A stretch of 64,000 bases of DNA from Stappia albiluteola (GCF_014050225.1 NZ_JACFXV010000048.1:7501-71500); one strand, 5' to 3'. Shown: positions 1-9,068, counted from the stretch's first letter. Program-made: numbers and translations. The notes: generated from the letters alone by a model not told the origin.

Positions 1-256
1 CGTTCCTGATGCGCGCTTCCCGGATCGCCATCTCGCGGAAGTCGCCATAGATGCGGTCCGGAGCAAGCCCCAGCATCTCGCCGGACTCGCGCGCCTTCTC
101 CGGCGTGGACGAAAGCGCGCCGGCCACCAGTTCGAACTGATCGTCGAGCCTTGCGGCAATGCGGTGGACGGCACCGATGAAGGCGTCCTTGCCGCCGCCG
201 ACCATGCCCAGCCGGATACGGGCCGGGCGGGCCTCGTTCGCTGCTTCGATCGCCAT
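1..256 (-). CDS. Gfo/Idh/MocA-family oxidoreductase, N-terminal fragment
   Basis: Partial gene cut by the window start; about 85 N-terminal residues are visible. The first strand-turn-helix reads RIRLGMVGGGKDAFIGAVHR, a Rossmann dinucleotide-binding motif (GxxGGG) typical of Gfo/Idh/MocA sugar dehydrogenases, followed by LDDQFELVAGALSS, the usual second strand. The ATG lies 2 bp beyond the stop of the upstream isomerase gene, with GAGGG in that gene's last codons as a likely ribosome site, so the two are co-transcribed. Family members oxidise or reduce sugars and cyclitols with NAD(P). The substrate is unknown; the second oxidoreductase at 7899 suggests paired redox steps on one substrate. 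Confidence 0.85.
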   Translation of the reverse strand, partial: MAIEAANEARPARIRLGMVGGGKDAFIGAVHRIAARLDDQFELVAGALSSTPEKARESGEMLGLAPDRIYGDFREMAIREARIRN

Positions 257-258
257 GG

Positions 259-1317
259 TCAGCCCTCCAGCCCGAGCATGCGCCGGTTGGCGGCCATGTC
301 GGCGCCGCCGTCGGCGAAGTCGTCGAAGGCGCGTTCGGTCACGCGGATGATATGGCTTCTGACGAAGTCCGCCCCCTCGCGCGCGCCGTCCTCCGGGTGC
401 TTGAGGCAGCATTCCCATTCCACGACCGCCCAGCCGCCGAAATCGTTCGCCGCCATCTTGGAGAAGATCGCCCCGAAATCGACCTGCCCGTCGCCAAGCG
501 AACGGAAGCGCCCTGCCCTGTCGACCCAGCTCTGGTAGCCGGAATAGACACCCTGCCGGCCGGTCGGATTGAACTCCGCATCCTTGACGTGGAACATGCG
601 GATGCGATCCTTGTAGATGTCGATATTGTCGAGATAATCGAGGCACTGCAGCACGTAGTGCGACGGATCGTAGAGCATGTTGGCGCGGGCATGGTTGCCG
701 ACGCGATCCAGGAACATCTCGAAGGTCACCCCGTCATGCAGGTCTTCGCCGGGGTGGATTTCGTAGCAGATGTCGACCCCGTTCTCCTCGGCATGGTCGA
801 GAATCGGCCTCCAGCGGCGCGCCAGTTCGTCGAAGGCCGTTTCGATCAGGCCGGCCGGGCGCTGCGGCCAAGGATAGACGAAGGGCCAGGCCAGCGCGCC
901 GGAAAAGGAGGCGAGCGTGCCAAGGCCGAGACGCCGGGACGCCGTGATCGCGTTCTTCACCTGCTCGACCGCCCATTGCTGGCGCGCCCTGGGATCGCCT
1001 CGCACCTTGGGTGCTGCAAATCCGTCGAAAGCCTCGTCATAGGCCGGATGAACCGCCACGAGCTGTCCCTGCAGATGGGTGGAAAGATCGGTCACCGCGA
1101 CGCCGTTTTCTAGCGCCTTGCCCTTGAACTCGTCGCAATAGTCCTGAGACGCCGCGGCCTTTTCCAGATCGAAAAGACGGCCGTCCCAGCTCGGTACCTG
1201 CACGCCGACATAACCGCAATCGGCCGCCCAGCGCGTGATCGCATCCCAGGAATTGAAGGGCGCCTCGTCGGCTGCGAATTGCGCAAGAAACAGCGCCGGA
1301 CCCTTGATCGTCTTCAT
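259..1317 (-). CDS. Sugar phosphate isomerase/epimerase (TIM barrel)
   Basis: About 352 residues of the xylose-isomerase-like (AP endonuclease 2) fold. Metal-site style motifs are visible: ICYEIHPGEDLHDG (Glu and His), MLYDPSHYVLQ (Asp and His), FHVKDAEF (His and Asp) and AVVEWECC (final Glu). The start at 1317 is preferred over a GTG two codons upstream because GGGAGG at 1327-1332 sits 9 nt before this ATG but only 3 nt before the GTG. It is the first gene of a minus-strand unit with the oxidoreductase at 1-256 and faces the lacI gene across paired LacI-type operators. Proteins of this family epimerise or isomerise free or oxidised sugars; the exact reaction cannot be read from sequence. Confidence 0.85.
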   Translation of the reverse strand: MKTIKGPALFLAQFAADEAPFNSWDAITRWAADCGYVGVQVPSWDGRLFDLEKAAASQDYCDEFKGKALENGVAVTDLSTHLQGQLVAVHPAYDEAFDGFAAPKVRGDPRARQQWAVEQVKNAITASRRLGLGTLASFSGALAWPFVYPWPQRPAGLIETAFDELARRWRPILDHAEENGVDICYEIHPGEDLHDGVTFEMFLDRVGNHARANMLYDPSHYVLQCLDYLDNIDIYKDRIRMFHVKDAEFNPTGRQGVYSGYQSWVDRAGRFRSLGDGQVDFGAIFSKMAANDFGGWAVVEWECCLKHPEDGAREGADFVRSHIIRVTERAFDDFADGGADMAANRRMLGLEG

Positions 1318-1395
1318 GACCACGTTCCTCCCAGACGTCGTTCATTTTCCGGGACGGAGCGCCAGCAAAACGCAATCTGGCCGGCCGAGCCGTCC

Positions 1396-1441
1396 TGTAA
1401 TCGTTTACATAGTTGTATATTCCGTTGTGTAATCGATTACA
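1396..1441. promoter_or_regulatory. Paired LacI-family operators, divergent promoter
   Basis: TGTAATCGTTTACA at 1396-1409 (one mismatch from a perfect palindrome) and TGTAATCGATTACA at 1428-1441 (perfect). The sites are 32 bp apart, close to three helical turns. They lie between the minus-strand isomerase start and the lacI gene, so the regulator probably controls both this operon and itself. The central CG flanked by inverted half-sites is the LacI/GalR pattern. Confidence 0.85.
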
Positions 1442-1578
1442 ACCGGATATCCCGTGGCTCACGCTTGATAATGCCGGCCCCGGGGCTGAGAGAATTTGCC
1501 ATCGTTATTGCAAATTCGCCAGTTCGGACACCGCATGCGCCCTCGTCGGCAGGGCCCTTGAAGGAGAAGCCGGAGAGC

Positions 1579-2619
1579 ATGTCCAGGAGCTTGCCGCGCA
1601 TCCGCGACGTTGCGCTTGCCGCCGGTGTCTCGACGGCGACCGTCAGCCGCGCGCTGTCCCATCCGGACCGGGTTTCGCAGGAAACGCGGGACAGGGTGCG
1701 CGCGGCCGTCGAAAAGACCGGCTACACCGTCAACCTCGCCGCCCGCAACCTCCGCCGCCGCCAGACCGGTTCGATCGTGGTGCTGGTGCCCAACCTCGCC
1801 AATCCGTTCTTTTCGCTCATCCTGTCGTCGATCGCCGGTGCCATCTCGCCTGCCGGCTACAATGTGCTGATCGCCGATACCGCCCAGGCGCGCGGAAACG
1901 AAGGCCGGATCTTCGACTATCTCAGCAACAATCGCGCCGACGGGCTGATCCTGCTCGACGGCTGTCTTGCCGACGAGATCCGGCTGAGCCGCGAGCAGGC
2001 CAAGGCACTGCCCCCGCTGGTTTTCGCCTGCGAATGGATCGACGACACCGACCTGCCGTCGGTGCGGGTGGACAACGAGGAGGGCGCGCGGCTGGCGATC
2101 CGGCATCTGGCCGGGCTGGGACACCGACGCATCGGCCATATCCTTGGCCCGCTCGAAAACGTGCTCACCTCGGCGCGGGCAAAGGGAGCGGCGGAAGAAA
2201 TCACGGCGCAAGGGCTCGAACGGCGGGACGACTGGTTCTTCTCCGGCGATTTCAGCATGGCATCGGGTGCCGCCGCCGCCCGGCGCTGGCTTTCCATGAA
2301 GGAACGGCCCACCGCGATGTTCTGTTCCAGTGACGAGATGGCCTTCGGCTTCATCTCGGAACTTCACCGTCACGGCCTTGCCGTACCCGACGACGTCTCC
2401 GTCGTCGGCTTCGACAATATCGCAATCGCCGAACGCTTCGTGCCGGCGCTGACCACGGTGCATCAGCCTCGCGACACGATTGGCCGGCTTGCGGCGGAAA
2501 TGCTGCTTGCGCTGATCGACAAGGACGGGGCTGCCGCCAAGGATGCGTCGCTGAAGTCCGGTCACGAGGTGCTGCCGGTGGAACTCGTCATTCGCGAAAG
2601 CACGCGTGCACTAAGCTGA
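1579..2619 (+). CDS. LacI-family transcriptional regulator
   Basis: 346 residues. The N-terminal helix-turn-helix reads IRDVALAAGVSTATVSRALS (about residues 8-27), followed by a hinge helix with the LAARNLRRR pattern and a periplasmic-binding-protein-like effector domain (VVLVPNLANPFFS, ADGLILLDG, GFDNIAIAERFVPALTTV). The reading frame is open further upstream to 1279, but the ATG at 1579 is chosen: AAGGAGAA lies just before it and LacI proteins begin a few residues before IRDVA. Operators on both sides (1396-1441 and 2769-2814) make it the likely repressor of the whole sugar locus. The inducer is probably the transported sugar or a pathway intermediate. Confidence 0.92.
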   Translation: MSRSLPRIRDVALAAGVSTATVSRALSHPDRVSQETRDRVRAAVEKTGYTVNLAARNLRRRQTGSIVVLVPNLANPFFSLILSSIAGAISPAGYNVLIADTAQARGNEGRIFDYLSNNRADGLILLDGCLADEIRLSREQAKALPPLVFACEWIDDTDLPSVRVDNEEGARLAIRHLAGLGHRRIGHILGPLENVLTSARAKGAAEEITAQGLERRDDWFFSGDFSMASGAAAARRWLSMKERPTAMFCSSDEMAFGFISELHRHGLAVPDDVSVVGFDNIAIAERFVPALTTVHQPRDTIGRLAAEMLLALIDKDGAAAKDASLKSGHEVLPVELVIRESTRALS

Positions 2620-2768
2620 CCTATCCGGCTAGGCCCGGACTTCCGCAGAGATCGCCAGGCTTTTCGCTCGTAGACCGGTCAGGAAGGCTTCCCTATCTCG
2701 CGGTCAGATTGCAGCTTTCGTCGCCACTCCCCCTTTTCAGTCTCCGGCTTGTGTGCTAGCACTATCGA

Positions 2769-2814
2769 TGTAATCGATTACAAACAAGCATATCCTGAAA
2801 TGTAATCGATTACA
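2769..2814. promoter_or_regulatory. Paired LacI-family operators upstream of ABC operon
   Basis: Two perfect TGTAATCGATTACA palindromes at 2769-2782 and 2801-2814, again exactly 32 bp apart, 71 bp before the binding-protein start. The same sequence and spacing occur at 1396-1441. The pair probably overlaps the core promoter of the operon starting at 2886; no confident -35/-10 could be assigned. Confidence 0.88.
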
Positions 2815-2885
2815 GATTAGCGGAATCGCTGAATTATCAATCGATTGCGTTCATCGCGCTGGCCGGAACTGGGAGGAGACGAGCC

Positions 2886-4127
2886 ATGCATTCCATTCGC
2901 AAGATCCTGCTTGCAACCGCATTCGCCTGCACGGCGCCTGCATTTGCCGCCACGGCCAGTGCCGAGGAACTCAAGGCGGAAGTGCTGCATTGGTGGACTT
3001 CGGGCGGTGAATCCGCAGCCGTGAAAGTCTTCGCCGACGGCTTCACCGATGCCGGAGGAGAATGGATCGACACCGCCATCGCCGGCGGCCAGAATGCCCG
3101 CACCGCCGGCATCAACCGGATCGTCGGCGGCAATCCGCCAACCGCGATGCAGTTCAACACCGGCAAGCAGTTCGACGAACTCGTCGCCAACGGCTTCCTG
3201 CGGTCCGTCGAGGACGTGGCCGCTGCCAACAACTGGCGCGACGCCCTGCCTCCCGCCATCGTCAAGGCGACGAACCGCGACGGCCAGTTCTACGCCGTCC
3301 CCGTCAACATCCATGGCCAGAACTGGCTCTGGTACAATACCGACGTCTTCAGCAAGGCCGGCCTGCAACCGCCGAAGACCTTTCAGGACATGATCGCCGC
3401 CGGGCCGAAGCTACGTGAATCCGGCTTCATCCCCCTCGCCCATGGCGGCCAGAACTGGCAGGACCATCTGCTGTTCGACGCGATCGTCGTTGCCGAAGCC
3501 GGCCAGGAAATCTTCGCCAAGGTCTACGGCGAGGTCGACACGGACGCGGCCAAAAGCCCGGAATTCCTGAAAGCCGTCGAAACCTTCGCGGCCCTTCGCG
3601 GCATGACGGATGAAGGCAGCCCCGGCCGCAACTGGAACGACGCCACGGCGCTGGTGATCACCGGCAAGGCCGCGATGCAGCTGATGGGCGACTGGGCCAA
3701 GGGCGAATTCATCGCCGCCGGCCTGACGCCGGACAAGGAATACGGCTGCACGGTCATGCCGGGCGGCTATGTGATGGGCGGCGACGTCTTCGTCTTCCCG
3801 AAGATCGACGATGCGGCGCAGAAGACCGCGCAGGAGAAGCTTGCCGGCCTCATGCTGTCGCCGGAGACGCAGATCGCCTTCAACCTGAAGAAAGGTTCGG
3901 TGCCGGTGCGTCTCGATATCGACGTCTCCGCGATGGACGCCTGCGCCCAGACGGGTGTCCAGACCCTGAAGGACCCGAATAACCAGGTCGCGAGCATCAA
4001 CTATATCGCAAGCCCCGACCTTGTCGGCGCCACGCGTGACGTGATCACCCAGTTCTGGAGCACCCCGTCGATGACGCCGGAGGAATTCGTCGAAAAATTC
4101 GTGAGCGCAATGGACTCCGCAAGCTGA
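2886..4127 (+). CDS. Sugar ABC transporter substrate-binding protein (CUT1)
   Basis: 413 residues, extracellular solute-binding protein family 1. A signal peptide is visible (RKILLATAFACTAPAF then cleavage near ASA/EE, about residue 26). The mature start LKAEVLHWWTSGGESAAV and GGNPPTAMQFN resemble glucose/mannose-type binding proteins. GGGAGGAG lies about 9 nt before the ATG. First gene of an operon with two permeases and an ATPase, directly behind paired LacI-type operators. It should capture the substrate in the periplasm; a monosaccharide or a small glycoside is likely, but specificity cannot be assigned. Confidence 0.9.
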   Translation: MHSIRKILLATAFACTAPAFAATASAEELKAEVLHWWTSGGESAAVKVFADGFTDAGGEWIDTAIAGGQNARTAGINRIVGGNPPTAMQFNTGKQFDELVANGFLRSVEDVAAANNWRDALPPAIVKATNRDGQFYAVPVNIHGQNWLWYNTDVFSKAGLQPPKTFQDMIAAGPKLRESGFIPLAHGGQNWQDHLLFDAIVVAEAGQEIFAKVYGEVDTDAAKSPEFLKAVETFAALRGMTDEGSPGRNWNDATALVITGKAAMQLMGDWAKGEFIAAGLTPDKEYGCTVMPGGYVMGGDVFVFPKIDDAAQKTAQEKLAGLMLSPETQIAFNLKKGSVPVRLDIDVSAMDACAQTGVQTLKDPNNQVASINYIASPDLVGATRDVITQFWSTPSMTPEEFVEKFVSAMDSAS

Positions 4128-4144
4128 GCTGATCCCGATCCCGG

Positions 4145-4173
4145 CCTGCCCCCGGCCCCCGTCCGGGGGCAGG
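4145..4173 (+). other. Intercistronic hairpin after binding-protein gene
   Basis: Perfect 11-bp inverted repeat (CCTGCCCCCGG, 7-nt loop, CCGGGGGCAGG) between the binding-protein and permease genes, with no T-run. Such hairpins commonly protect the binding-protein mRNA or attenuate downstream permease expression. Confidence 0.6.
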
Positions 4174-4198
4174 TCGGCCCGAACCCGGAGTTCTTCTC

Positions 4199-5119
4199 AT
4201 GGCATCGGTTTCCATGGCCGCCGAGGCGGCCGTCCCGCGCACGCGTCGCCGCTGGAACGCGGCGGCCAGCCTCGCCCTTCTGCCGGCCGCCGTCATCGTG
4301 CTCGTCGTCTATCTCGGCTGCATGGTCTGGACGGTGCGCCTCTCCTTTTCCAGCTCCAAGCTCCTGCCGGTGCTCGACTGGGTAGGCGTCAGGCAATATT
4401 CGCGCCTCTTCGCCAACGAGCGCTTCCTCATCTCGGTGGAGAATATCGTTCTCTTCGGCGTGCTGTTCATCGCCGGCTGCCTGGTGCTCGGCTTCCTGCT
4501 TGCCGTCTTCATCGACCAGAAGGTCAGGAGCGAAGCCGCCTTCCGCACCATCTTCCTCTACCCCTACGCCATGTCCTTCGTGGTGACCGGCCTTGCCTGG
4601 CAATGGTTCCTCAACCCCACGCTCGGCCTGCAGAAGATCGTCCGCGATCTCGGCTTCGAAAGCTTCACCTTCGACTGGCTCGTGAACCAGGACATGGTGG
4701 TCTATACGCTGGTCATCGCCGGCGTCTGGCATGGTTCCGGCCTCGTGATGTGCATCCTTCTCGCCGGCCTGCGCGGTGTCGACGAAGATCTCTGGAAGGC
4801 CGCGCGCATCGACGGCATCCCCACGTGGCGGGTCTATCTGTCCATCGTCCTGCCGTTGCTCGGGCCGATGATCGTCACCGCCGTCGTGCTGCTGGCGACC
4901 AGCGTGGTCAAGCTCTACGACCTCGTCGTCGCGATGACCCATGGCGGGCCTGGCATTGCCTCGGAAGTGCCGGCGAAATTCGTCATGGACCACTTTTTCG
5001 AGCGCAACAACATCGGCCTGGCGACCGCGGCCGCCACGATGATGCTGATCTCCGTCGCCGCCGTGCTCGCACCCTGGGTCTATGCCCGTTACATCCGCCC
5101 GCAAGGGAGGCGTGCATGA
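4199..5119 (+). CDS. Sugar ABC transporter permease 1
   Basis: 306 residues, inner-membrane permease of the MalF/UgpA type with about six hydrophobic segments. The EAA loop that docks onto the ATPase reads EDLWKAARIDGIPTWRVY, followed by the usual LPLLGP. The next permease starts inside its stop codon (ATGA at 5116-5119), so the two are translationally coupled. It forms the transmembrane channel with the product of 5116-6000. Confidence 0.92.
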   Translation: MASVSMAAEAAVPRTRRRWNAAASLALLPAAVIVLVVYLGCMVWTVRLSFSSSKLLPVLDWVGVRQYSRLFANERFLISVENIVLFGVLFIAGCLVLGFLLAVFIDQKVRSEAAFRTIFLYPYAMSFVVTGLAWQWFLNPTLGLQKIVRDLGFESFTFDWLVNQDMVVYTLVIAGVWHGSGLVMCILLAGLRGVDEDLWKAARIDGIPTWRVYLSIVLPLLGPMIVTAVVLLATSVVKLYDLVVAMTHGGPGIASEVPAKFVMDHFFERNNIGLATAAATMMLISVAAVLAPWVYARYIRPQGRRA

Positions 5120-6000
5120 CAACCTCGGCGCCTTCCGGACGCAAGCCGCGTCATCTCACCGTCGATCGCATCGGCGTCTATGCCTTCCTGGCGATTGCGG
5201 CCGTGTTCTTCCTGCTGCCGCTGTGGATCATGCTGATGACCTCGCTGAAGACGATGGAGGAAATCCGTCTCGGCAGCATCATCGCCTTCCCCTCGGAGCT
5301 GACCTTCGAGCCCTGGCTCAAGGCCTGGGCGTCGGCCTGCACCGGGCTCGACTGCAACGGCATCCGCGTCGGTTTCTGGAACTCGGTGAAGATCCTCATT
5401 CCCTCGGTCGCGCTGTCCATCGCGCTTGGCTGCGTCACCGGCTACGCGCTGTCCTTCTGGCGGGTAAAGGGAGCGAACATGATGTTCGGCATCCTGCTGC
5501 TCGGCGCCTTCATCCCCTATCAGGTCTTCCTCTATCCGCTGGTGCGCATCTTCGCCACGACCGGGCTCTACAACTCGCTGGCCTGCATCGTCATCGTCCA
5601 CGTCATCTTCGGCCTGCCGGTGATGACCCTGCTCTTTCGCAACTTCTACGCCGGCCTGCCGATCGAGCTCTTCAAGGCGGCGCGCGTCGACGGCGGCGGC
5701 TTCTGGTCGATCTTCCTGCTCGTCATCCTGCCGATGTCGACGCCGATCCTGATCGTGGCGACGATCCTGCAGGTGACCGGCATCTGGAACGACTTCCTCT
5801 TCGGCCTGACCTTTGCCGGGCGGGAAAACCTGCCGATGACCGTGCAGCTCAACAACATCGTCAATTCCACCCAGGGCGAGCGCACATACAACGTCGACAT
5901 GGCGGCGACCATGCTGACGGCGATCGTGCCGCTTGCCGTCTATTTCGTCTCCGGCCGCTGGTTCGTCCGCGGCATCGCCTCCGGCGCCGTGAAGGGGTGA
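5116..6000 (+). CDS. Sugar ABC transporter permease 2
   Basis: 294 residues, MalG/UgpE type. The N-terminus LPLWIMLMTSLKTMEEI is the standard start of these permeases; the EAA loop reads IELFKAARVDGGGFWSIF and ends ILPMSTP. The start is fixed by the ATGA overlap with permease 1; the frame is open upstream, but the extra sequence only mirrors permease 1 in another frame. It pairs with permease 1 in the inner membrane. Confidence 0.92.
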   Translation: MTTSAPSGRKPRHLTVDRIGVYAFLAIAAVFFLLPLWIMLMTSLKTMEEIRLGSIIAFPSELTFEPWLKAWASACTGLDCNGIRVGFWNSVKILIPSVALSIALGCVTGYALSFWRVKGANMMFGILLLGAFIPYQVFLYPLVRIFATTGLYNSLACIVIVHVIFGLPVMTLLFRNFYAGLPIELFKAARVDGGGFWSIFLLVILPMSTPILIVATILQVTGIWNDFLFGLTFAGRENLPMTVQLNNIVNSTQGERTYNVDMAATMLTAIVPLAVYFVSGRWFVRGIASGAVKG

Positions 6001-6005
6001 CGCTC

Positions 6006-7085
6006 ATGTCCGCTGTTTCCGTCAATGATGTCTCCGTCGCCTTCGGCAGCCTGAAGGTCTTCGACGGCATTTCGCTCGATATCGAGGAAGGCGAATTCGT
6101 CGTCCTGCTGGGGCCTTCGGGCTGCGGCAAGTCCACGCTGCTCAACGCCGTCGCCGGCCTGATCGAGGTCGAGGAAGGCCAGATCTGGATCGGCGGCAAC
6201 AACGTCACCTGGGAGGAGCCGAAGGACCGGGGCATCGCCATGGTGTTCCAGTCCTATGCGCTTTACCCGCGCATGAGCGTGCGGGAAAACATGTCCTTCG
6301 GCCTGCGCATGGCGAAGACGCCGAAGGCGGAAATCGCCCGGCGCGTCGAGCGGGCGGCCGAACTGCTGCAGATCGCCCACCTGCTCGACCGCCGCCCCGA
6401 CCAGCTGTCCGGCGGCCAGCGCCAGCGTGTGGCGATCGGGCGGGCGCTGGTGCGCGATGCGGCGGTGTTCCTGTTCGACGAACCGCTGTCGAATCTCGAC
6501 GCCCAGCTTCGCAACGAATTGCGGGTGGAGATCAAGCGCCTGCACCAGCAGATGAACGGCACGACGATGATCTACGTCACCCACGACCAGATCGAGGCCA
6601 TGACGCTGGCTGACCGCATCGCGGTCATGAAGGATCGCCGTATCCAGCAACTCGGCACGCCGCATGAGATTTATCATCGTCCCGCCAATCTCTTCGTTGC
6701 CGGCTTCGTCGGCAGCCCGCGGATGAACTTCATCGAGGGCCGCATCGACCAGGGCGGCGAAGGTCCGATCTTCCGCTCCGGCGCCCTCGCCCTGCCCCTG
6801 GCCGCCGAACACGCACCCCGCGCCCTGGAGACCGGCCGGCTCGTCACCCTCGGCATCCGCCCCGAGCATCTTGCCCTCGATCCGGCCGGCCCCTGGGACG
6901 GCTTCCAGGCCGAGCTTCTGGAAACCCACGGCGCCGACAATCTGGTGTGGTGCGGCAACGGGCAGGTCTCGCTTCAGCTTCGCCTGCCGGGCGATGTCAG
7001 CCTGAAGCGCGGCGAGATGCTGACCCTTGCTCCGGACCCCGCCCGCGTCTCCCTCTTCGACAGCGAAAGCGGCGAGCGCCTGTGA
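6006..7085 (+). CDS. Sugar ABC transporter ATP-binding protein (MalK/UgpC type)
   Basis: 359 residues. All ABC motifs are intact: Walker A GPSGCGKST, Q-loop VFQSYALYP, signature LSGGQRQR, Walker B VFLFDEPLSNLD and H-loop YVTHDQIEA, followed by a C-terminal OB-fold regulatory region (TLGIRPEHL). One ATPase gene with two permeases implies a homodimer, as in most CUT1 systems. The start lies 5 bp after the permease stop, and the gene is co-transcribed with the importer. Confidence 0.94.
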   Translation: MSAVSVNDVSVAFGSLKVFDGISLDIEEGEFVVLLGPSGCGKSTLLNAVAGLIEVEEGQIWIGGNNVTWEEPKDRGIAMVFQSYALYPRMSVRENMSFGLRMAKTPKAEIARRVERAAELLQIAHLLDRRPDQLSGGQRQRVAIGRALVRDAAVFLFDEPLSNLDAQLRNELRVEIKRLHQQMNGTTMIYVTHDQIEAMTLADRIAVMKDRRIQQLGTPHEIYHRPANLFVAGFVGSPRMNFIEGRIDQGGEGPIFRSGALALPLAAEHAPRALETGRLVTLGIRPEHLALDPAGPWDGFQAELLETHGADNLVWCGNGQVSLQLRLPGDVSLKRGEMLTLAPDPARVSLFDSESGERL

Positions 7086-7116
7086 TCCCGACCTTCCTTC
7101 ACCCGAAAGGCAGCAG

Positions 7117-7887
7117 ATGATGAACCTCAGCGAAGAGCTTTCCATCCAGCTCTATTCCCTGCGCGAGTATGGCGATCTGGAACGCCAGCTTGCCGCCCTT
7201 GCCGAAGCCGGCTTCAGGCGGGTGGAGACCATCGGCAGCCATCTTGCGGACGCGAAGGGCACCCGCGCCCTGCTCGACCGCTATGGCATTGGCGCGCCGA
7301 CGGGGCATGTGGCGATGACGGATCTGCGCAGCCGTCTCGACTGGGTGGCCGAGCAGGCGAAGATCGTCGGCATCGAGGAGCTTTACATGCCGGCAGTGCC
7401 CGTGGAGGAGCGCGGCCTTTCCGCCGAACGCTGGCATGCGGTCGGCGCCGAGCTTGGCGAAATGGCCGAACGCATGGCCGGATACGACCTCGCGCTCGGC
7501 TATCACAATCACCACTGGGAACTGAACCCCTTCGACGACGGCAGCACGCCGCTACAGCATCTCTTCGCCGGGGCGGGTGGCTCGAAGCTGACCTTCGAGG
7601 CCGATCTTGCCTGGCTGGTGCGCGGCGACGGCGACCCGATCGCCTGGATGGAGCGGGAAAAGACCCGGCTGACCGCCATCCACATCAAGGATATCGCACC
7701 GACCGGCAGCAATATCGACCAGGACGGCTGGGCCGATATCGGCGGCGGCACCCTCGACTGGCCGAATCTCATCGGCGAGGCGCGGGCGCGCGGTGCACGC
7801 TGGATGGTGCTTGAACACGACAAGCCGAAGGACCCGATCGGCTTCGCCCATAACAGCCGCGCCTATCTGCTGCGGCATTTCGGCTGA
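7117..7887 (+). CDS. Sugar phosphate isomerase/epimerase (TIM barrel), second copy
   Basis: 256 residues of the xylose-isomerase-like fold, shorter than the one at 259-1317 and not closely similar to it. Visible site motifs include LGYHNHHWEL, FEADLAWLVRGDGDP, IHIKDI and WMVLEHDKP. The frame is open upstream to 7027, but the start at 7117 (or the next ATG at 7120) is chosen because the earlier part overlaps the ATPase end. Last-but-one gene of the importer operon. Probably acts on the imported sugar or its oxidised form together with the oxidoreductase that follows. Confidence 0.85.
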   Translation: MMNLSEELSIQLYSLREYGDLERQLAALAEAGFRRVETIGSHLADAKGTRALLDRYGIGAPTGHVAMTDLRSRLDWVAEQAKIVGIEELYMPAVPVEERGLSAERWHAVGAELGEMAERMAGYDLALGYHNHHWELNPFDDGSTPLQHLFAGAGGSKLTFEADLAWLVRGDGDPIAWMEREKTRLTAIHIKDIAPTGSNIDQDGWADIGGGTLDWPNLIGEARARGARWMVLEHDKPKDPIGFAHNSRAYLLRHFG

Positions 7888-7898
7888 GGAGCACGCCC

Positions 7899-9032
7899 AT
7901 GCAGGAAATGAAGCTCGGGATTGTCGGCTGCGGCATCATCAGCGAGGCCTATCTCCTCGGTGCCGCGCGCTCCCGCATCGTGGCTGTGAAGTCCGTCACC
8001 GATATCAATCCCGACGCCGCCAAGGCGCGCGCAGAAGCCTTCGGCGTCGCGGCGGTCGGGTTCGAGGAGATGTTGGCCGATCGGGAAATCGACATCGTCG
8101 TCAATCTCACCGTACCGCAGGCTCACGCCGAAATCAGCCACCGGGCGCTCGCCGCCGGCAAGCATGTCTATTCGGAAAAGCCTTTCGCGGTCACCTATGC
8201 CGAGGCTCGCGAAATGGTGCAGGCGGCTACCGCAAGGGGGCTGCGCATCGGCTCGGCGCCGGACACGTTTCTTGGCGCCGGCCATCAGACGGTCCGCACT
8301 CTCGTCGACGAGGGGCGCATCGGCAAGGTGGTCGCGGGCGCCGTCACCTTCGCCACCCCCGGCATGGAAATGTGGCACACCAATCCGTTCTTCTTCTTCC
8401 AGCGCGGCGGCGGACCCGTACTCGACATCGGCTGCTATCCGATCACCCAGCTCGTCAATTGCCTCGGTCCGGTGGAAAGTGTCGTCGCCCACGCCTCCAA
8501 GGGTCGCGAGACGCGCGTGGTCACCACCGAACCGCATAACGGCAGGGAGATCAGGGTCGAGGTGCCGACCACGGTCAATGGCGCGCTGGCCTTCCGCAAT
8601 GGCGCCAATATCGCCTTCACGGCTTCCTGGGACGTGTGGAAACACACCCGCCAGCCGATCGAGCTTTACGGCACGGAGGGCAGCATCCTCAATCCGGACC
8701 CGAATTTCTTCGGCGGCACGGTGAAGGTGTCAGCCAAATCCGGCGACTGGCAGGAAGTATCGATCTCCGGACGGCCCTTCGGCGCGCCCAACAGGGAGCT
8801 TCGCAACGGCAACCGCGTCGCCGACTATCGCATGGCCGGCGTCTTCGACATGGCGGCGGCAATCCGCGCCGGACGACCCCACCGCGCCAGCGGCGAGATG
8901 GCTCTGCACGTCCTGGAAATCATGGAAGGCCTCGAACGGGCGTCGGCGGAGGACCGTCGCATCCCGATCGAAAGCACCTGCGAGCGCCCCGCGCCCGTGC
9001 TTCCCGGCGATGGCGAGGAAGTATTCCTCTGA
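7899..9032 (+). CDS. Gfo/Idh/MocA-family oxidoreductase
   Basis: 377 residues. The Rossmann motif GIVGCGIISEAYLLGA is at the N-terminus. The catalytic-type signature of the family, YSEKPFAVTYAEA (EKP with Lys), is near residue 92, and GGGPVLDIGCYPITQLV (Asp and His-like region of the GxxxDxGxH motif, here with Tyr instead of His) near residue 168. Start 7899 follows GAGGAG. Such enzymes oxidise or reduce sugars, inositols or glycosides with NAD(P). With the two isomerases and the second oxidoreductase at 1-256 it suggests a keto-sugar route. Confidence 0.9.
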   Translation: MQEMKLGIVGCGIISEAYLLGAARSRIVAVKSVTDINPDAAKARAEAFGVAAVGFEEMLADREIDIVVNLTVPQAHAEISHRALAAGKHVYSEKPFAVTYAEAREMVQAATARGLRIGSAPDTFLGAGHQTVRTLVDEGRIGKVVAGAVTFATPGMEMWHTNPFFFFQRGGGPVLDIGCYPITQLVNCLGPVESVVAHASKGRETRVVTTEPHNGREIRVEVPTTVNGALAFRNGANIAFTASWDVWKHTRQPIELYGTEGSILNPDPNFFGGTVKVSAKSGDWQEVSISGRPFGAPNRELRNGNRVADYRMAGVFDMAAAIRAGRPHRASGEMALHVLEIMEGLERASAEDRRIPIESTCERPAPVLPGDGEEVFL

Positions 9033-9068
9033 CAACAGCATTATGCGGATAGCTGCATCGTGCCCGTC

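Noticed and set aside
1279-1578. Longer N-terminus of the LacI regulator
   Set aside because: The extra 100 residues run through both upstream operators and lack a ribosome site; LacI proteins start just before the HTH.
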